64,000 bases of DNA from Plotosus lineatus. Its lineage: Eukaryota > Chordata > Actinopteri > Siluriformes > Plotosidae. The stretch spans positions 6,194,466 through 6,258,465 of the forward strand of contig CM045746.1 in assembly GCA_024760905.1 (NCBI GenBank). The letters are read 5' to 3'. Under the pieces are notes generated by a model. It was not told the DNA's origin and did not search any database. It saw nothing but the letters and a program-made list of their open reading frames with translations. This document shows, in pieces, positions 22,014-31,968 of this stretch; position 1 is the stretch's first letter; every line of letters starts with the position of its first letter. The position numbers and the translations under genes were made by a program.

Positions 22014-23786
22014 TGCTCCCCAACTTATGAACATTCATTTTATGAACATCCGGAGATACGAATATAGCTGTCCAAGGTCAAAAGTGAAAGTGAGAGTAAA
22101 ATGAAATTGAAGAACAAGTAGAAATAGAAATGGAATAAATCTATAGTAAAATATATCATAAATATAAGTATGAAATATGATTAAAGTGGCTGAGACCTGA
22201 AGAGAAGCAGAACCGATACATTTCTGAACTCCTGCCAAAAGTTTCAAAGAAGAAACAAATTGACTCCAGTATTATAATGAACTGGATAAGAGCGAAACTC
22301 TGTAAATCTGATCACAACCACTGCGCTGTGCTTGAGAGGAACCAGGAGTTTAAACCCGAAAGCTGATTAGTTCAATTATCCAGTTGTAGTGTCGCCTGTG
22401 TGTGTGTCTGTGTGAGAGCGAGAGAGACAGAGAAAGAGCGACTGTATACAGTACAAGCTCGTATAGGTTACTTATACATGGTTTAAACATACGTTCCCCT
22501 CGAAAGAATGCCCTGTAACAACTTACGAACGAGTTAGGTTCTGGACAATTGTTCTTAGATGAATTTGTTTGTAAGTTAGGGAGCGTTGTATTTTAATTTT
22601 TTTTCTGTTTGTTTGATAGGTCCTATCTTGCTGACCCAGCACATTTGTCAAATTTTAAGTCAATATGGCCCCCAAGCCAAAATTGCCCACCCCTACTATA
22701 GAAGCTTAATGTATGTGCAGCCCTGCCCTTGAATCAGGTTTTTTTGTTGGTGTTTTAGTGAAAAGAAAAAAACTGGAGTAAATTCATCTACTTAAAAAAA
22801 TTCAGGAAGAATAACAAGCATACTCACAACGGGAAGGACGACGCACCAGATATCAGAACCGGCGGACTCTTCCAGAACTCATCCAGCAAGCTCTGGATAA
22901 CTTTCCCGAGATCCGAGTGCATCCCGAACTAAAGTAGAACATGTGAATAGATGATAAGGGTATGTTTCCGTATAAAGTTAATAAAATTTACACTGAGGTA
23001 AACGGGAGCCCCAACATACGTTAGTGATGAGGGGGCTGGTCACCACGGTGCCATTGTTCCCGTCCACTATGTGATGACCAACTGGAGGATACACAGTGAC
23101 GACTGGCTTTTCTTGAGGGAACTGTGGTGGAAGCAATCTGCAAAAGCACATGAGGAGGTGATTAAAAGGACTGGCACCCCATGAGCTCTGTTTATGGATA
23201 AACTTTCACACTCACATGTTGACGCTGATGGTGGCATTGTTGACGGTGAAAGGAATCCGGTATTCGACATCTTTCTGAATCTCTGCAATGCTGGGACAAC
23301 AAAACAGATTTGGGTCATGATGGACACACATGGACATGGGACACACATCACATACACACAATTATGGTGGGTATGAGCTGGAACGGTACAGTCATTACAG
23401 TTTACATGGTATGGAGAATGTTTTCATCAGGATTCCCACCTTTGTACCTTTTATTATTGTTTTTTTTTTTTGTCTTAAAATTGAGCTAGCTGCTAAATAT
23501 AACGACACACTGCATCAGACGGTGCACAATAAGGCCACGAGATGTGACAAGAGAGTAAACAGTATTCAACTAATGCTGTAATACTATAATCTGAATGTGT
23601 AACCGGATGTTAGGATTTACAGGCACACGGAAACGCTAATAGTTAGCCTGTTAGCTCAAGTCACCATAAGACTTACGTAGAATGCGCAGCTTTCAGTGAT
23701 TCGATCTGCCGCTGTCTTTGTTTCTGTAAACTATTCAGTGGCGGAATCGCTCCAGAGCCCTTAGACAGCGGGAAAATCCAGTTCAT
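16890..23786 (-). CDS. vps37a: VPS37A, ESCRT-I subunit (complete, 11 exons)
   Basis: ESCRT-I component acting with TSG101 and VPS28 in endosomal sorting of ubiquitinated cargo. Exons on the minus strand: 23677-23786 (ATG), 23216-23290, 23020-23137, 22828-22928, 18466-18667, 18180-18250, 17678-17805, 17521-17579, 17371-17439, 17150-17293, 16890-16970 (stop TAG 16890-16892). They sum to 1158 nt, 385 residues, close to the human 397; all phases match and introns are GT-AG. Residues ~20-135 form the UEV-like N-terminal domain (IAEIQKDVEYRIPF, LLPPQFPQEKP, HSDLGKVIQSLLDEFW). Residues ~135-202 are Pro-rich. From ~225 comes the Mod(r) domain (PQLKQVSSDKEDLVD, KMQRQHELSE, EEESEETAENFLEGKMEIDDF, RRAKEEKLQQSIA). 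Intron 4 (18668-22827) contains nested hAT and Tc1 elements; three short introns near 17.5 kb are rich in CA/GT repeats. Confidence 0.95.
17608..17668. repeat. (CA)n microsatellite in a 98-nt VPS37A intron
   Basis: About 30 CA units on the plus strand, (UG)n in the transcript, fill most of the intron 17580-17677. Related tracts lie at 17443-17455, 17487-17510 and 17811-17834 in the flanking introns. Confidence 0.95.
20204..21758 (+). mobile_element. Tc1-like transposon, copy 1
   Basis: TA target duplications (20202-20203, 21759-21760) flank long inverted repeats of ~210 bp beginning CTAGTCC and containing an inner direct repeat TCAAAAAATTAGCATAT (IR/DR structure). The transposase starts at 20548 (MGKTADLTVVQKAIIDTL, PAIRED-like helix-turn-helix). 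The catalytic half is open from 20738 to 21481 with VLFSDESKF, HDLAPAHSAKTT and NSPDLKPIENLW (DDE residues present). The N- and C-terminal halves are in different frames, joined after LGDLWKQWT. Compared with copy 2 this copy also lacks ~17 bases near 20670. Confidence 0.9.
21772..21935 (-). repeat. SINE fragment (LINE-tailed family)
   Basis: On the minus strand it matches the body of the SINEs at 24218 and 47603: GTTGTGTCAGGAAGGGCATC, GTAAAAGAACC and GGCCATGTCTCTCACTGTC. It lies directly after the hAT C-terminal fragment. Confidence 0.7.
21938..22010. repeat. Compound (TA)n(CA)n microsatellite
   Basis: About 10 TA units are followed by about 22 CA units, lying between the SINE fragment and the next inverted-repeat element. 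Confidence 0.95.
22011..22592. mobile_element. Inverted-repeat element with CTCCCCAACTTA-type ends
   Basis: The left end AGATGCTCCCCAACTTATGAA and the right end TAAGTTAGGGAGCGTTGTA are imperfect complements. The ends resemble those of the 48611-50151 element. No coding sequence is recognised. Confidence 0.5.
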
Positions 23787-24217
23787 CCTGAGCCCGAGAG
23801 AATAATTAAACCAGTGACAAAGCTTAGCCAATCATGCTAACACGTTAGCAAACAATTGCTGTCTCATAGCTGAGAAGTTAACCTGTGACACTAACCTGAC
23901 ATTCGGTGAATATTGTTATTATTATCATTAACTTCTCTTCTTTTGATCTTCCGACATGTTCGAGTCAAAACTATTGATTTTATCACAGTATTCAGCTTAA
24001 TAACACAAGAACAAAGCTAACGTCCACACCAGGTCGAAAGACAAACAAGCAGTGACGCATGAGTTTTGCGTCACGACGAGCGATCTGACAAGCCCCACCT
24101 CCTCAGCATTGATTGGCTAATTGATCGATCAATCTCGACAATCCCACGGTGGGGACTTCCATTGTGACTTCGACAAATTCTGATGGAGATCTCTGTTGGA
24201 TCTCTGTTGGCTCTCTA
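23787..24217 (-). promoter_or_regulatory. VPS37A 5' UTR and likely promoter region
   Basis: This is the sequence upstream of the VPS37A start codon. It is unique, with a CpG-containing stretch at about 24050-24085 (GCGTCACGACGAGCG). No TATA box was fixed, so the start site is unknown. A SINE begins at 24218 and bounds it. Confidence 0.4.
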
Positions 24218-24503
24218 GGGACGGTGGTGGCCTGGTGGTAAAGGGTGTTGGATCGCTGATCCTAAGGTTGGGGGGGTTCGAGTCCCCCCCCAGTGCAGCT
24301 AACTTATCAAAGGCTGGCCATGTCTCACACTGTCTATGGTGAGAGGCATGTAAAAGAACCATTGCTGACCTTTGTGTTTCTGCCCCTTGCGAAAGGGTTG
24401 TGTCAGGAGGGGCATTTGATGTAAAAACCTATGCCAAATCAAACATGTGATGATTCACTGTGGTGACCTCTGAGGAAAAGGGAACAGCTGAAAGAAAAAG
24501 AAG
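24218..24503 (+). repeat. tRNA-derived SINE with LINE-type tail
   Basis: The head has an A-box-like TGGCCTGGTGGTAAAGGG and a B box GGTTCGAGTCCC. The body follows (GGCCATGTCTCACACTGTC, TGTAAAAGAACCATTGCTGA), then a segment like the 5' UTR of the LINE at 28947-31921 (GGGTTGTGTCAGGAGGGGCA, ATGCCAAATCAAA), and finally the LINE 3' tail (GGGAACAGCTGAAAGAAAAA). Confidence 0.85.
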
Positions 24504-26329
24504 ATCTCTGATTCAGCATGATGTTATCCTGTTACACTTCTGAACATCTTATGAACTTTTGTATTATGAAAATGATTTAGAATTGCGATTAGATTCGTTG
24601 TGTCATGCTGTGACATCAGTAGAATGGTGTCCTAAAAATCGTGTCACTGTCTCCATTGAGAAGAGCAGAAAGCTACACTTGGAAACTGAGATGAGTCCAC
24701 AGTGTTGAAAGAGAGAAGCTGGAAACCGAGCAAAGTGTGTGTGTATCTGAACGAGTCTGTAACACAACAACAAGCCAAAGCAGAAGTTGGCCAGAAAATG
24801 ATTACATCATCAGGTATCCATTGATGTTTGGACATTTTGCAGCCCAATCAAGCGACAGGACTGGCAAAAAGAATCTGAGTGTTTTGGGGGTTTTTTTTTC
24901 TAACCATAACACTCTATAAGGTTAATTTTGTTTATTTGTTTTTTACACAAAAGAAGCTAACACAGGAAAGTAAACATAAACAACAAAGTATTAAAATGAG
25001 TTAAAGTGATAAAACCTTCAGGGCTTTGGTCTGATCTCAGCTCATGTGTCAAATCAGATAGAAAAGATGGAGGAGAGATGCAAGAGAGCAGTAAATATGC
25101 AGTGTGTGAATGGGAAACAGTGGGGTCATACCAAGCATTTATGAAAGGGCCACGATCTATTCTAGGCCATATGCTTGTACTGTATAGCCAATGGATCAGC
25201 AGCACAGTCAAAATTACAGAAAACATACAGAATACAAATTACAGTTCAAAGAACACCAGAAACACCAGAAAGCCAGTGGAAAGCATATTTATCACACTAT
25301 GAAAAGCTAAAATGGATTTTGGCCAAAGCAAACTAAAATTAAGTGGTTATTGGAGCTCTTCTGTTAACATAGACCAGCTTATAATTTTCTTCTCAGAACA
25401 CAATAATTATAAGATTGTTATGTGTTCACAGGAACTTTTTTTTTTTTTTTTTGCCAGGAAAACAAGTTGATGATTTATAAATGTTACAAACCAAGCCCTT
25501 CCCTCCAGGGGTCAAAAATTAGACCATTTTGATTCCCTGATGAGGTCATGTAACTGAGGATTCAGGTTCTTCATATTTTTTTCTGATGACTTTCACTGTT
25601 AGTGATACTCTTTCACTGAAATGATTTAGGACTACAGTTCCCAGAACAATTATAAGATAAGCAGCGAGGTTTCATGTTAAACTATAGTGACGTTTCTGAC
25701 ACATGGAGTGGATCTTATCTGGATAGTTAATAAACCTGTTTGTGTGAGTTCAAGGGAGCGAGAGAAGCTTGACACCAAATAAACTGCTTTTCTGAATTTG
25801 TCGGTGAATCAAAGCAGGCAACCTCAGAACAAAAAAGTGGCGATAATGTGCAAATACAGTCTGCAATCGCTAATAATAAACAAACAAACAAAAAACAAAA
25901 CTAGCACGAAAATAACTTTTTCGAAGTGTATTTATACGTCGAGAATGTGTTTGTTTCTTGTATTTTAAAATATCAGAAGTGTAAATTTATGACAGAAGTA
26001 CAAGTCCAAGCGTTTTTATTTACTAACCTGATAGCGTTTCTAACAGATGATTGGTTAAAGTAAGCATTTGTCTGTTAGTTGTCCTGCATCAATTACACGG
26101 GTAGAGATGATGGGTGGGTGTTGTTTACTTAATAAGGTTCAATACACAGCAGAAACATTGTGAAATAAATTAAATATAGAACATACAAAATGTAGTTGAG
26201 TCTAAAAAACTATAAACAAATTGCTAATGTTCTTCAGTATTAGAGACAACACATGCATGCGTGTAACATGTTAACTCAGTAAAAAATCTCAATAATTTTC
26301 GCAAGTGATTTCATAGAATTTACCATGCA
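24504..26329. other. Intergenic, nothing recognised
   Basis: AT-rich unique sequence with a T run near 25437-25452. No conserved reading frame, element ends or RNA gene were recognised. Confidence 0.4.
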
Positions 26330-26727
26330 CAAAATCTTCCATATAGAAAATCCTCCAATTAAAAAAAATCCAAATAAACATAATCCTCAATATACAGAAT
26401 CTGCCATATACAGAAACCACCGTTTACATACTCAGTCAGACAGAATCCAAAATATATAAAATTCTCCATAAAAAGAATCCTACAGACAGAGCCTACATAT
26501 CTGAACAAAGAGAGAATCTTACACATAAAGACTCCTCCACATACAGAATCCACAGAATCCACTACATATACAGAACCAACAATGAACAGAATCCGCCATA
26601 TACAGATTTCACCCCAAAAAAAAAATCCATCTGATACAAAATCCATCATGTACAGGTTCAGCAAAATGCAGAATTATCTCTAAATCTTATGCAGAATCCA
26701 CTATATACAAAATCCACTATATACAGA

Positions 26728-26729
<2 letters not shown>
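26330..26729. repeat. Minisatellite with CCATATACAGAATC units
   Basis: Irregular ~16-20-bp units such as CCATATACAGAATC and TCCACTATATACAAAATCC. Pieces of the same array occur at 28905-28945, 31922-31960, 33155-33190, 37259-37385 and 38785-38845, between mobile elements. Confidence 0.85.

Positions 26730-26792
<63 letters not shown>
26730..26792. repeat. (TA)n tract flanked by inverted minisatellite
   Basis: About 31 TA units. The left flank (CCACTATATACAAAATCC) and the right flank (GGATTTTGTATATAGTGG) are inverted copies of each other, giving arms of about 38 bp around the tract. Confidence 0.9.
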
Positions 26793-26795
<3 letters not shown>

Positions 26796-26837
26796 TATGT
26801 ATATAGTGGATTTTGTATATAGTGGATTCTGTATATA

Positions 26838-27034
26838 ATAAAAATAAAAGGACAGGATAAAGACTTTCTATTGAAACTCCATTTATCACTACAGATCTGT
26901 TTCGAGAGGTGGTGAAACCATCCTCTCTTCAGGTGATTATAGAAGAATTTTTATTTTTATTTTTATTTTTTTATTGTTATTTGCTCTACCAAAACGTATT
27001 GAGCACTCTCTTACGGAAGGATCTACTCAGAACA

Positions 27035-27036
<2 letters not shown>
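26838..27036 (-). mobile_element. Penelope-like element fragment (ribozyme-bearing terminal part)
   Basis: On the minus strand the segment reads from CTGAGTAGATCCTTCCGTA through a TAAAAATAAAAAT run into a hammerhead motif, then to CTTTATCCTGTCC. The same sequence recurs at 48796-49075. A hammerhead in a terminal repeat is a known property of Penelope-like retroelements; no GIY-YIG or RT coding is present here, so the class rests on that motif. Confidence 0.55.
26885..26937 (-). ncRNA. Candidate hammerhead ribozyme (copy A)
   Basis: Read on the minus strand: stem I half ATCAC, core CTGAAGA, an imperfect stem II (GAGGATGGT with ACCACCTCTC), core GAAA, short stem III (ACAG / CTGT around AT), the cleavage triplet GTA, and the other stem I half GTGAT. 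Stem I is 5 perfect pairs. All invariant core bases of the hammerhead (CUGANGA, GAAA, NUH) are present. Stem II has one bulge and one mismatch relative to copies B and C. Stem III is very short, as in the Penelope-type motifs that are thought to act better as dimers. Predicted cleavage is after the A at 26890. Confidence 0.7.

Positions 27037-27041
<5 letters not shown>

Positions 27042-27110
<69 letters not shown>
27042..27110. repeat. (TA)n microsatellite
   Basis: About 34 TA units between the Penelope-like fragment and the next Tigger-like element. Confidence 0.95.
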
Positions 27111-27111
<1 letters not shown>

Positions 27112-27114
<3 letters not shown>

Positions 27115-27900
27115 TGATACCTCAGCTCACGAACATAATTGGTTCCCAGAAAGTGTGTGTAAGGCGAAAAGTTCGTCTTCCAAATATTTATTTCCCATAA
27201 GAAACCATTAAAATGAGAATAATCCGTTCCCAGGTCCCCATAAAACATAATTTTCTACTAAATAAGCCTTAAAACTACACAAAAATATACCTTATTTTAT
27301 GTATAATAAATGTGCTATTGTATTGTAATTAAAGAAATAAACTGTACTGTATAATAAAGTCGTTTTATTTACCTTTGTGATGGTAGTTGATGGCTTGATG
27401 GAATGGAGTGGGAGGAGGAGGGAGGGAGGGACTTACTGTTTGGAAGGAGTGTTTGGAAACGCCTACTGTTTGGAAACACCCTTAGACACACACGCACCCT
27501 TAATAGCTTCCTTGTTCTTAAGGATGGGAGCAATGGTAGACTTAGCGTACTGGTACTGGGACGCCGAGTCACACAAACGCACACCTCGTTCGTGTTTTTC
27601 AATGATCTCCGCCTGTGGTGGGGTCTTTTTCGGTCCCATAATAGCAAAAGTACACTCAATATGGTCCAAAATGTCTATCAAACACAAACCACATCCGCAC
27701 TCAAAGAAAGGGGTGATTTAACTGGGACGCGGTGAGCGTGCGTCAGCTTCTCGTGGCCGCCACCGTGGCGCTGTTCGACCGCGTGGTTTGGTTCGTCCGC
27801 CGAAAACTAGTTCGTCAGCAGAGACTATATGCTCGCAAATTTAATGTTCTTGAGGCGAAAGGTTCGTGAGCTTAAGCGTTCGTCAGTGGAGGTTTTACTG
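27112..27900 (-). mobile_element. Tigger-like element with N-terminal transposase remnant
   Basis: Ends CAGTGATACCTCAGCTCACG (left) and the complement of TCAGTGGAGGTTTTACTG (right) are related but not identical. On the minus strand near 27640-27500 a frame reads MGPKKTPPQAEIIEKHERG and STIAPILKNKEAI, the DNA-binding N-terminus of a Tigger transposase. The catalytic part is missing, so it is non-autonomous. Confidence 0.7.
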
Positions 27901-27910
27901 TATATACATA

Positions 27911-28880
27911 CAGCGGTACCTTGGTTCTCGAACGCTTCGGAGGGTGAACAAATCGGGATGGATTCGAACAAAAAATCCGGGATTTTTTTTGTCATGGAAG
28001 TCGAACAAAATTCGGAAGTCAAACTAAAAAAATGCGTGAAAAAACAAGACCGAGAGTGAGGAAAAGTGCGAGACTTCTGGAAATCAGTCTCTTTTAACTC
28101 TACTCGACGACTGTGTGCGTGTGAATGTGCTTGCTCCTGTTCTACAAAGTACAGTAGACCGTGTTTTTTTGTTTACTCGATTAGATTAGCGACATGTCTC
28201 CAAAGAAAGCTACTGAGAAAAAGGTCAGTTGTGCGGAAAACTGTTGCATTTAAGAAAGAGCTGATAGCTAAGCATGAATCAGGCATGCATGTTACTGATC
28301 TTGCTAAGGAATATGGCATGGTTAAATCAACGATATGCGCGATCCTGAAGAACATAGAGAGTGTTAAAGCCAGTGAGAGGCCGAAAGGCTCAACGGTTAT
28401 CAGCAAACAAAGACCGCAAGTGCTGGAGGAGGTGGGAAAATTACTGCTCCTATACATAAACGAGCAGCAGTTAGCAGGGGATAGTGTTAGCGAGGATGTG
28501 ATCTGCTGCAAAGCTCGTGAAATCTATGATGATTTGTTGAAAAAAGAGCTGAGCTCGAATCCTGAAGGGTTCCACTTTAAAGCAAGTTGAAGCTGGTTCG
28601 AAAATAAACAAAAAAAACCCCAAACAAAAATAGACAAAATAAATTAATCTATTAAGAATTCTGTGTGTTTGTCCTGTTGTTTCACATTTAATATACTATT
28701 TGACATATAAAAGACATTATGAAATAGCATTATGTTTAAAAAAGGTAGTTTTCTAGCATCTTGGAATGGATTCAAACCGTTTACATTATTTATAATGGGA
28801 AAAGCGGATTTGGAATTCAAACAAATCGGAATTCGAACAGCATTCTGGAATGGATTAAATTCGAGAACCAAGGTACCACT
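27911..28880 (+). mobile_element. Tigger-like element
   Basis: Inverted repeats CAGCGGTACCTTGGTTCTCG (left) and complement of CGAGAACCAAGGTACCACT (right). It starts 10 bases after the previous element ends. It carries a partial transposase (28193-28590) and no catalytic domain. Confidence 0.85.
28193..28590 (+). pseudogene. Tigger transposase N-terminal fragment
   Basis: It starts MSPKKATEKK at 28193, shifts frame near 28222, then continues VAFKKELIAKHESGMHVTDL, STICAILKNIESVKAS and VGKLLLLYINEQQLAGDSVS, the CENP-B-type helix-turn-helix followed by the second DNA-binding domain of Tc5/Tigger proteins. It ends at 28590 before any DDE domain. Confidence 0.75.
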
Positions 28881-28946
28881 ATATATGTATATATAAAAGA
28901 GTACTTCATGGACAAAATTCTCCATATAGAGTATTCTCTATATCTT

Positions 28947-31921
28947 CTTCTCCTTTCGACTTTTCCTTCAGGGGTCGCCACAGCAAATCATCTGCCTCCA
29001 TCTCACCCTATCCTTTGCATCTTCTTCTCTTACACCAACTGCCTTCATGTTCTCCTTCACCACTTCCATGAATCGTCTCTTTGGGCTTCCTCTAGGCCTT
29101 CGGCCTTGTAGTTCCAACCTCAGCATCCTACTACCAATATACTCACTATCCCTCCTGTGTACATGTCCAAATCATCTCAATCTAGCCTCTCTGACTTTGT
29201 CTCCAAAACATCTTACATGTGCTGTTCCTCTGATGTGCTCATTCTTGATCCTTGTTACTCCCAAAGGAAACCTCAACATTTTCATCTCTGCGACCTCCAG
29301 CTCTGCCTCCTGTCTTTTCCCCAGGGCCACTGTTTCTAAACCATACAACATCGCTGGCCTCAACACCGTCTTGTACACTTTTCCTTTCATCCTTGCCGAT
29401 AACCTCCTATCACACATCACACCGGACACTTTTCTCCAACCATTTCAACCTGCCTGCACACACTTCTTCACCTCTTTTCCACACTTTCCATTGCTCTGGA
29501 TTGTTGAGCCTAAGTACTTAAAATCCTCCACCTTCCTTATCTCTGCTCCCTGTAACCTCACCGTTTCTCTTGGGTCCTTGTCATTCATGCACATGTATTC
29601 TATCTTACTGAGGCTAACCTTCATTCCCCTCCTTTCCAGGGCATACCTCCACCTCACTAGATTTTCCTGCACTTGTTCTCTGCTGTCATTGCAGATCACA
29701 ATGTCATCTGCAAACATCATAGTCCATGGGGAATCTTGTCTAACCTCGTCTGTCAGCCTGTCCATCACCATAGCAAATAAGAAGGGGCTCAGAGCTGACC
29801 CTTGATGCAGTCCCACCTCCACCTTGAACTCTTCAGCACACCTCACCACTGTCTTGCGTCTTTCATACATGTTCTGCACCACTCGAACATACTTCTCTGC
29901 CACTCCAGACTTCCTCATGCAATACCACAGTTCCTCTCTCGGCACCCTGTCATATGCTTTCTCCAGATCCACAAAGGCACAATGCAGCTCCTTCTGACAT
30001 TCTCTGGACTTCTCTATTAACATCCTCAAGGCAAACACTGCATCTGTGGTGCTCTTTCTTGGCATGAAACCAAACTGTTGTTCACAAATGCTGACCTCTG
30101 CCCTTAGTCTAGCTTCCACTATTCTTTCCCATAACTTCAGCGTATGGCTCATCAACTTTATCCTTCTGTTGTTGCCACAACTCTGTACATCTCCCTTGTT
30201 CTTAAAAATGGGCACCATCACACTTCTCCTCCATTCCTCTGGCATCCTCTCACTCTCTAAGACCTTGTTGAATGCTCTTGTCAGGAAATCAACTGCTAAC
30301 TCTCCTAGACACTTCCATACTTCCACCGGTATGTCATCAGGACCAACTGCCTTTCCATTCTTCATCCTCTTCAATGCCCTCCTCACTTCACCCTTACTAA
30401 TCTTTGCTACTTCCAAGTCCTCGACGGTCACCTCTTCTACTCTTTTTTCTCTCTGATTTTCCTCATTCATCAGCTCTTCAAAATACCAACCTGTATAAAT
30501 AATTTTCTCCCTCTTTACTTTCTAACCGAGCATACAAGTCATCATACGCCCTCTGTTTGGCCTTTGACACTGTTACCTTCACCTTACGCTGTGTCTCCCT
30601 GTTACTCCTGTTTACTCTCTTCAGTCCTCTCTATGTCCCACTTCTTCTTAGCTAACCTCTTCCTTTGTACACACTCCTGCACGTCCTCATTCCACCACTA
30701 AGTTTCCTTACTACTCTCCTTCCAGATGACACACCAAGTATTCTCCTACCCGTCTCCCTGATCACATTTGCTGTAGTTGTCCAGTAATCTGGAAGCACTT
30801 TCTGAACACCCAAAGCCTGTTTCAACTCCTCTTTGAAGACAACCTGACACTCTTCTTCACCTTCCTCACCATCAGCGTCATCCTGCACACCACCATCCTA
30901 TGCTGTTTGGCAACACTCTCACCCACTACTACTTTGCAGTCACTGACTTCCTTCAAATTACATCGCTTGCACAAGATGTAGTCTACTTGTGTGCTCCTAT
31001 CGCCGCTTTCATAAGTCACCCTATGCTCCTGTCTCTTCTGGAAGAAAGTATTTACCACAGCCATTTCCATCCTTTTTGCAAAATCTACCAACATCTGTCC
31101 TTCTGCATTCCTGTCCTGGATACCAAACCTGCCCATCACTTCCTCATCCCCTCTGTTTCCTGCACCAACATGTCCATTGAAGTCTGCCCCAATGACCACT
31201 CTTTCATCTCTGGGGGTACTCTGCGTCACTTTATCTAACTCACTCCAGAATCTCTCCTCTTCTAGCTCACATCCTGCCTGTGGGGCATAAGCACTAACAA
31301 CATTGAACATCACACCTTCGATTTCTAACTTAAGACTCATCACTCTGTCTGACACTCTTTTCACTTCTAGAACATTCCTGACAAACTCCTCCTTCAAGAT
31401 GACTCCTACTCCATTTCTCTTCCCATCCACACCATGAAAAAACAGCTTAAACCCTGCTCCTAAGCTTCTAGCCTTGCTACCTTTCCACCTTGTCTCCTGA
31501 ACACACAGTATGTCCACCTACCTCCTCTGCATAATGTTAGCCAGCTCTCTACCTTTTCCTTGCATAGTTCCAACATTCAAAGTCCCTACTTTCAGTCCTA
31601 TTGTCTTACATGCCTACATGCCTTTCCTCTTCTCTCTCTGCCTACGGACACGCCTCCCGCCTCTCCTTATTCGACGTCTTCGACCAACAGAAGTCCATTT
31701 TCCACCAGCACCCTGTTGATTAACAGCACTGATGGCGGTTGTTGTTAACCTGGGCCTCGACCGATCCGGTATGAAATTCTTTCTTGTGATTCGCATATTT
31801 TATTTGGCATTTGTTTTACGCCGGATGCCCTTCCTGATGCAACCCTCTGCATTTATCCGGGCTTGGGACCGGCGTGAGGGAAAGACACTGGTTTGTGCCC
31901 CCCACCTCATGGCTGCATTAG
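28947..31921 (-). mobile_element. Near full-length RTE-like LINE
   Basis: Read from 31921 down to 28947 (~2975 bp). The 5' UTR starts TTAATGCAGCCATGAGG-like sequence and has GGATAAATGCAGAGGGTTGC. The endonuclease domain (31517-30880) shows VQETRWKGS, VSAYAPQAG, GADFNGHVG, QVDYILCK. The reverse transcriptase (30470-29445) shows FKNKGDVQSCGN, FVDLEKAYDRVP, LHQGSALSPF and FADDIVI. The C-terminal part (29429-29172) is in another frame. The 3' tail at 28947-29010 is CTGTGGCGACCCCTGAAGG then GAAAAG and pyrimidine-poor repeats. Frames are broken at least twice, so it is inactive. It is the partner LINE for the SINEs at 24218 and 47603. Confidence 0.85.
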
Positions 31922-31968
31922 CGGATTCTATACATACAGAGTCCAATTTACACAAAAATCATCCATTT

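Larger units (their letters stand above)
18941..22696 (+). mobile_element. hAT-type DNA transposon, decayed and interrupted
   Basis: The left end reads CCAGTGGGCAAAAA and the right end TTGCCCACCCCTAC, complementary and Charlie-like. TATAGAAC (18933-18940) and TATAGAAG (22697-22704) form an 8-bp target duplication with one change. Coding remnants on the plus strand: a BED-type zinc finger at 19230-19350 (CLICQETH, then SRHFSTKH), a middle block with RWFLDFGKIKRTLQ-like sequence near 19950, and the start of the C-terminal dimerisation block (VLLGST) at 20185-20200, where a Tc1 element is inserted. Many stops make it a dead copy. It lies antisense in VPS37A intron 4. Confidence 0.8.
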
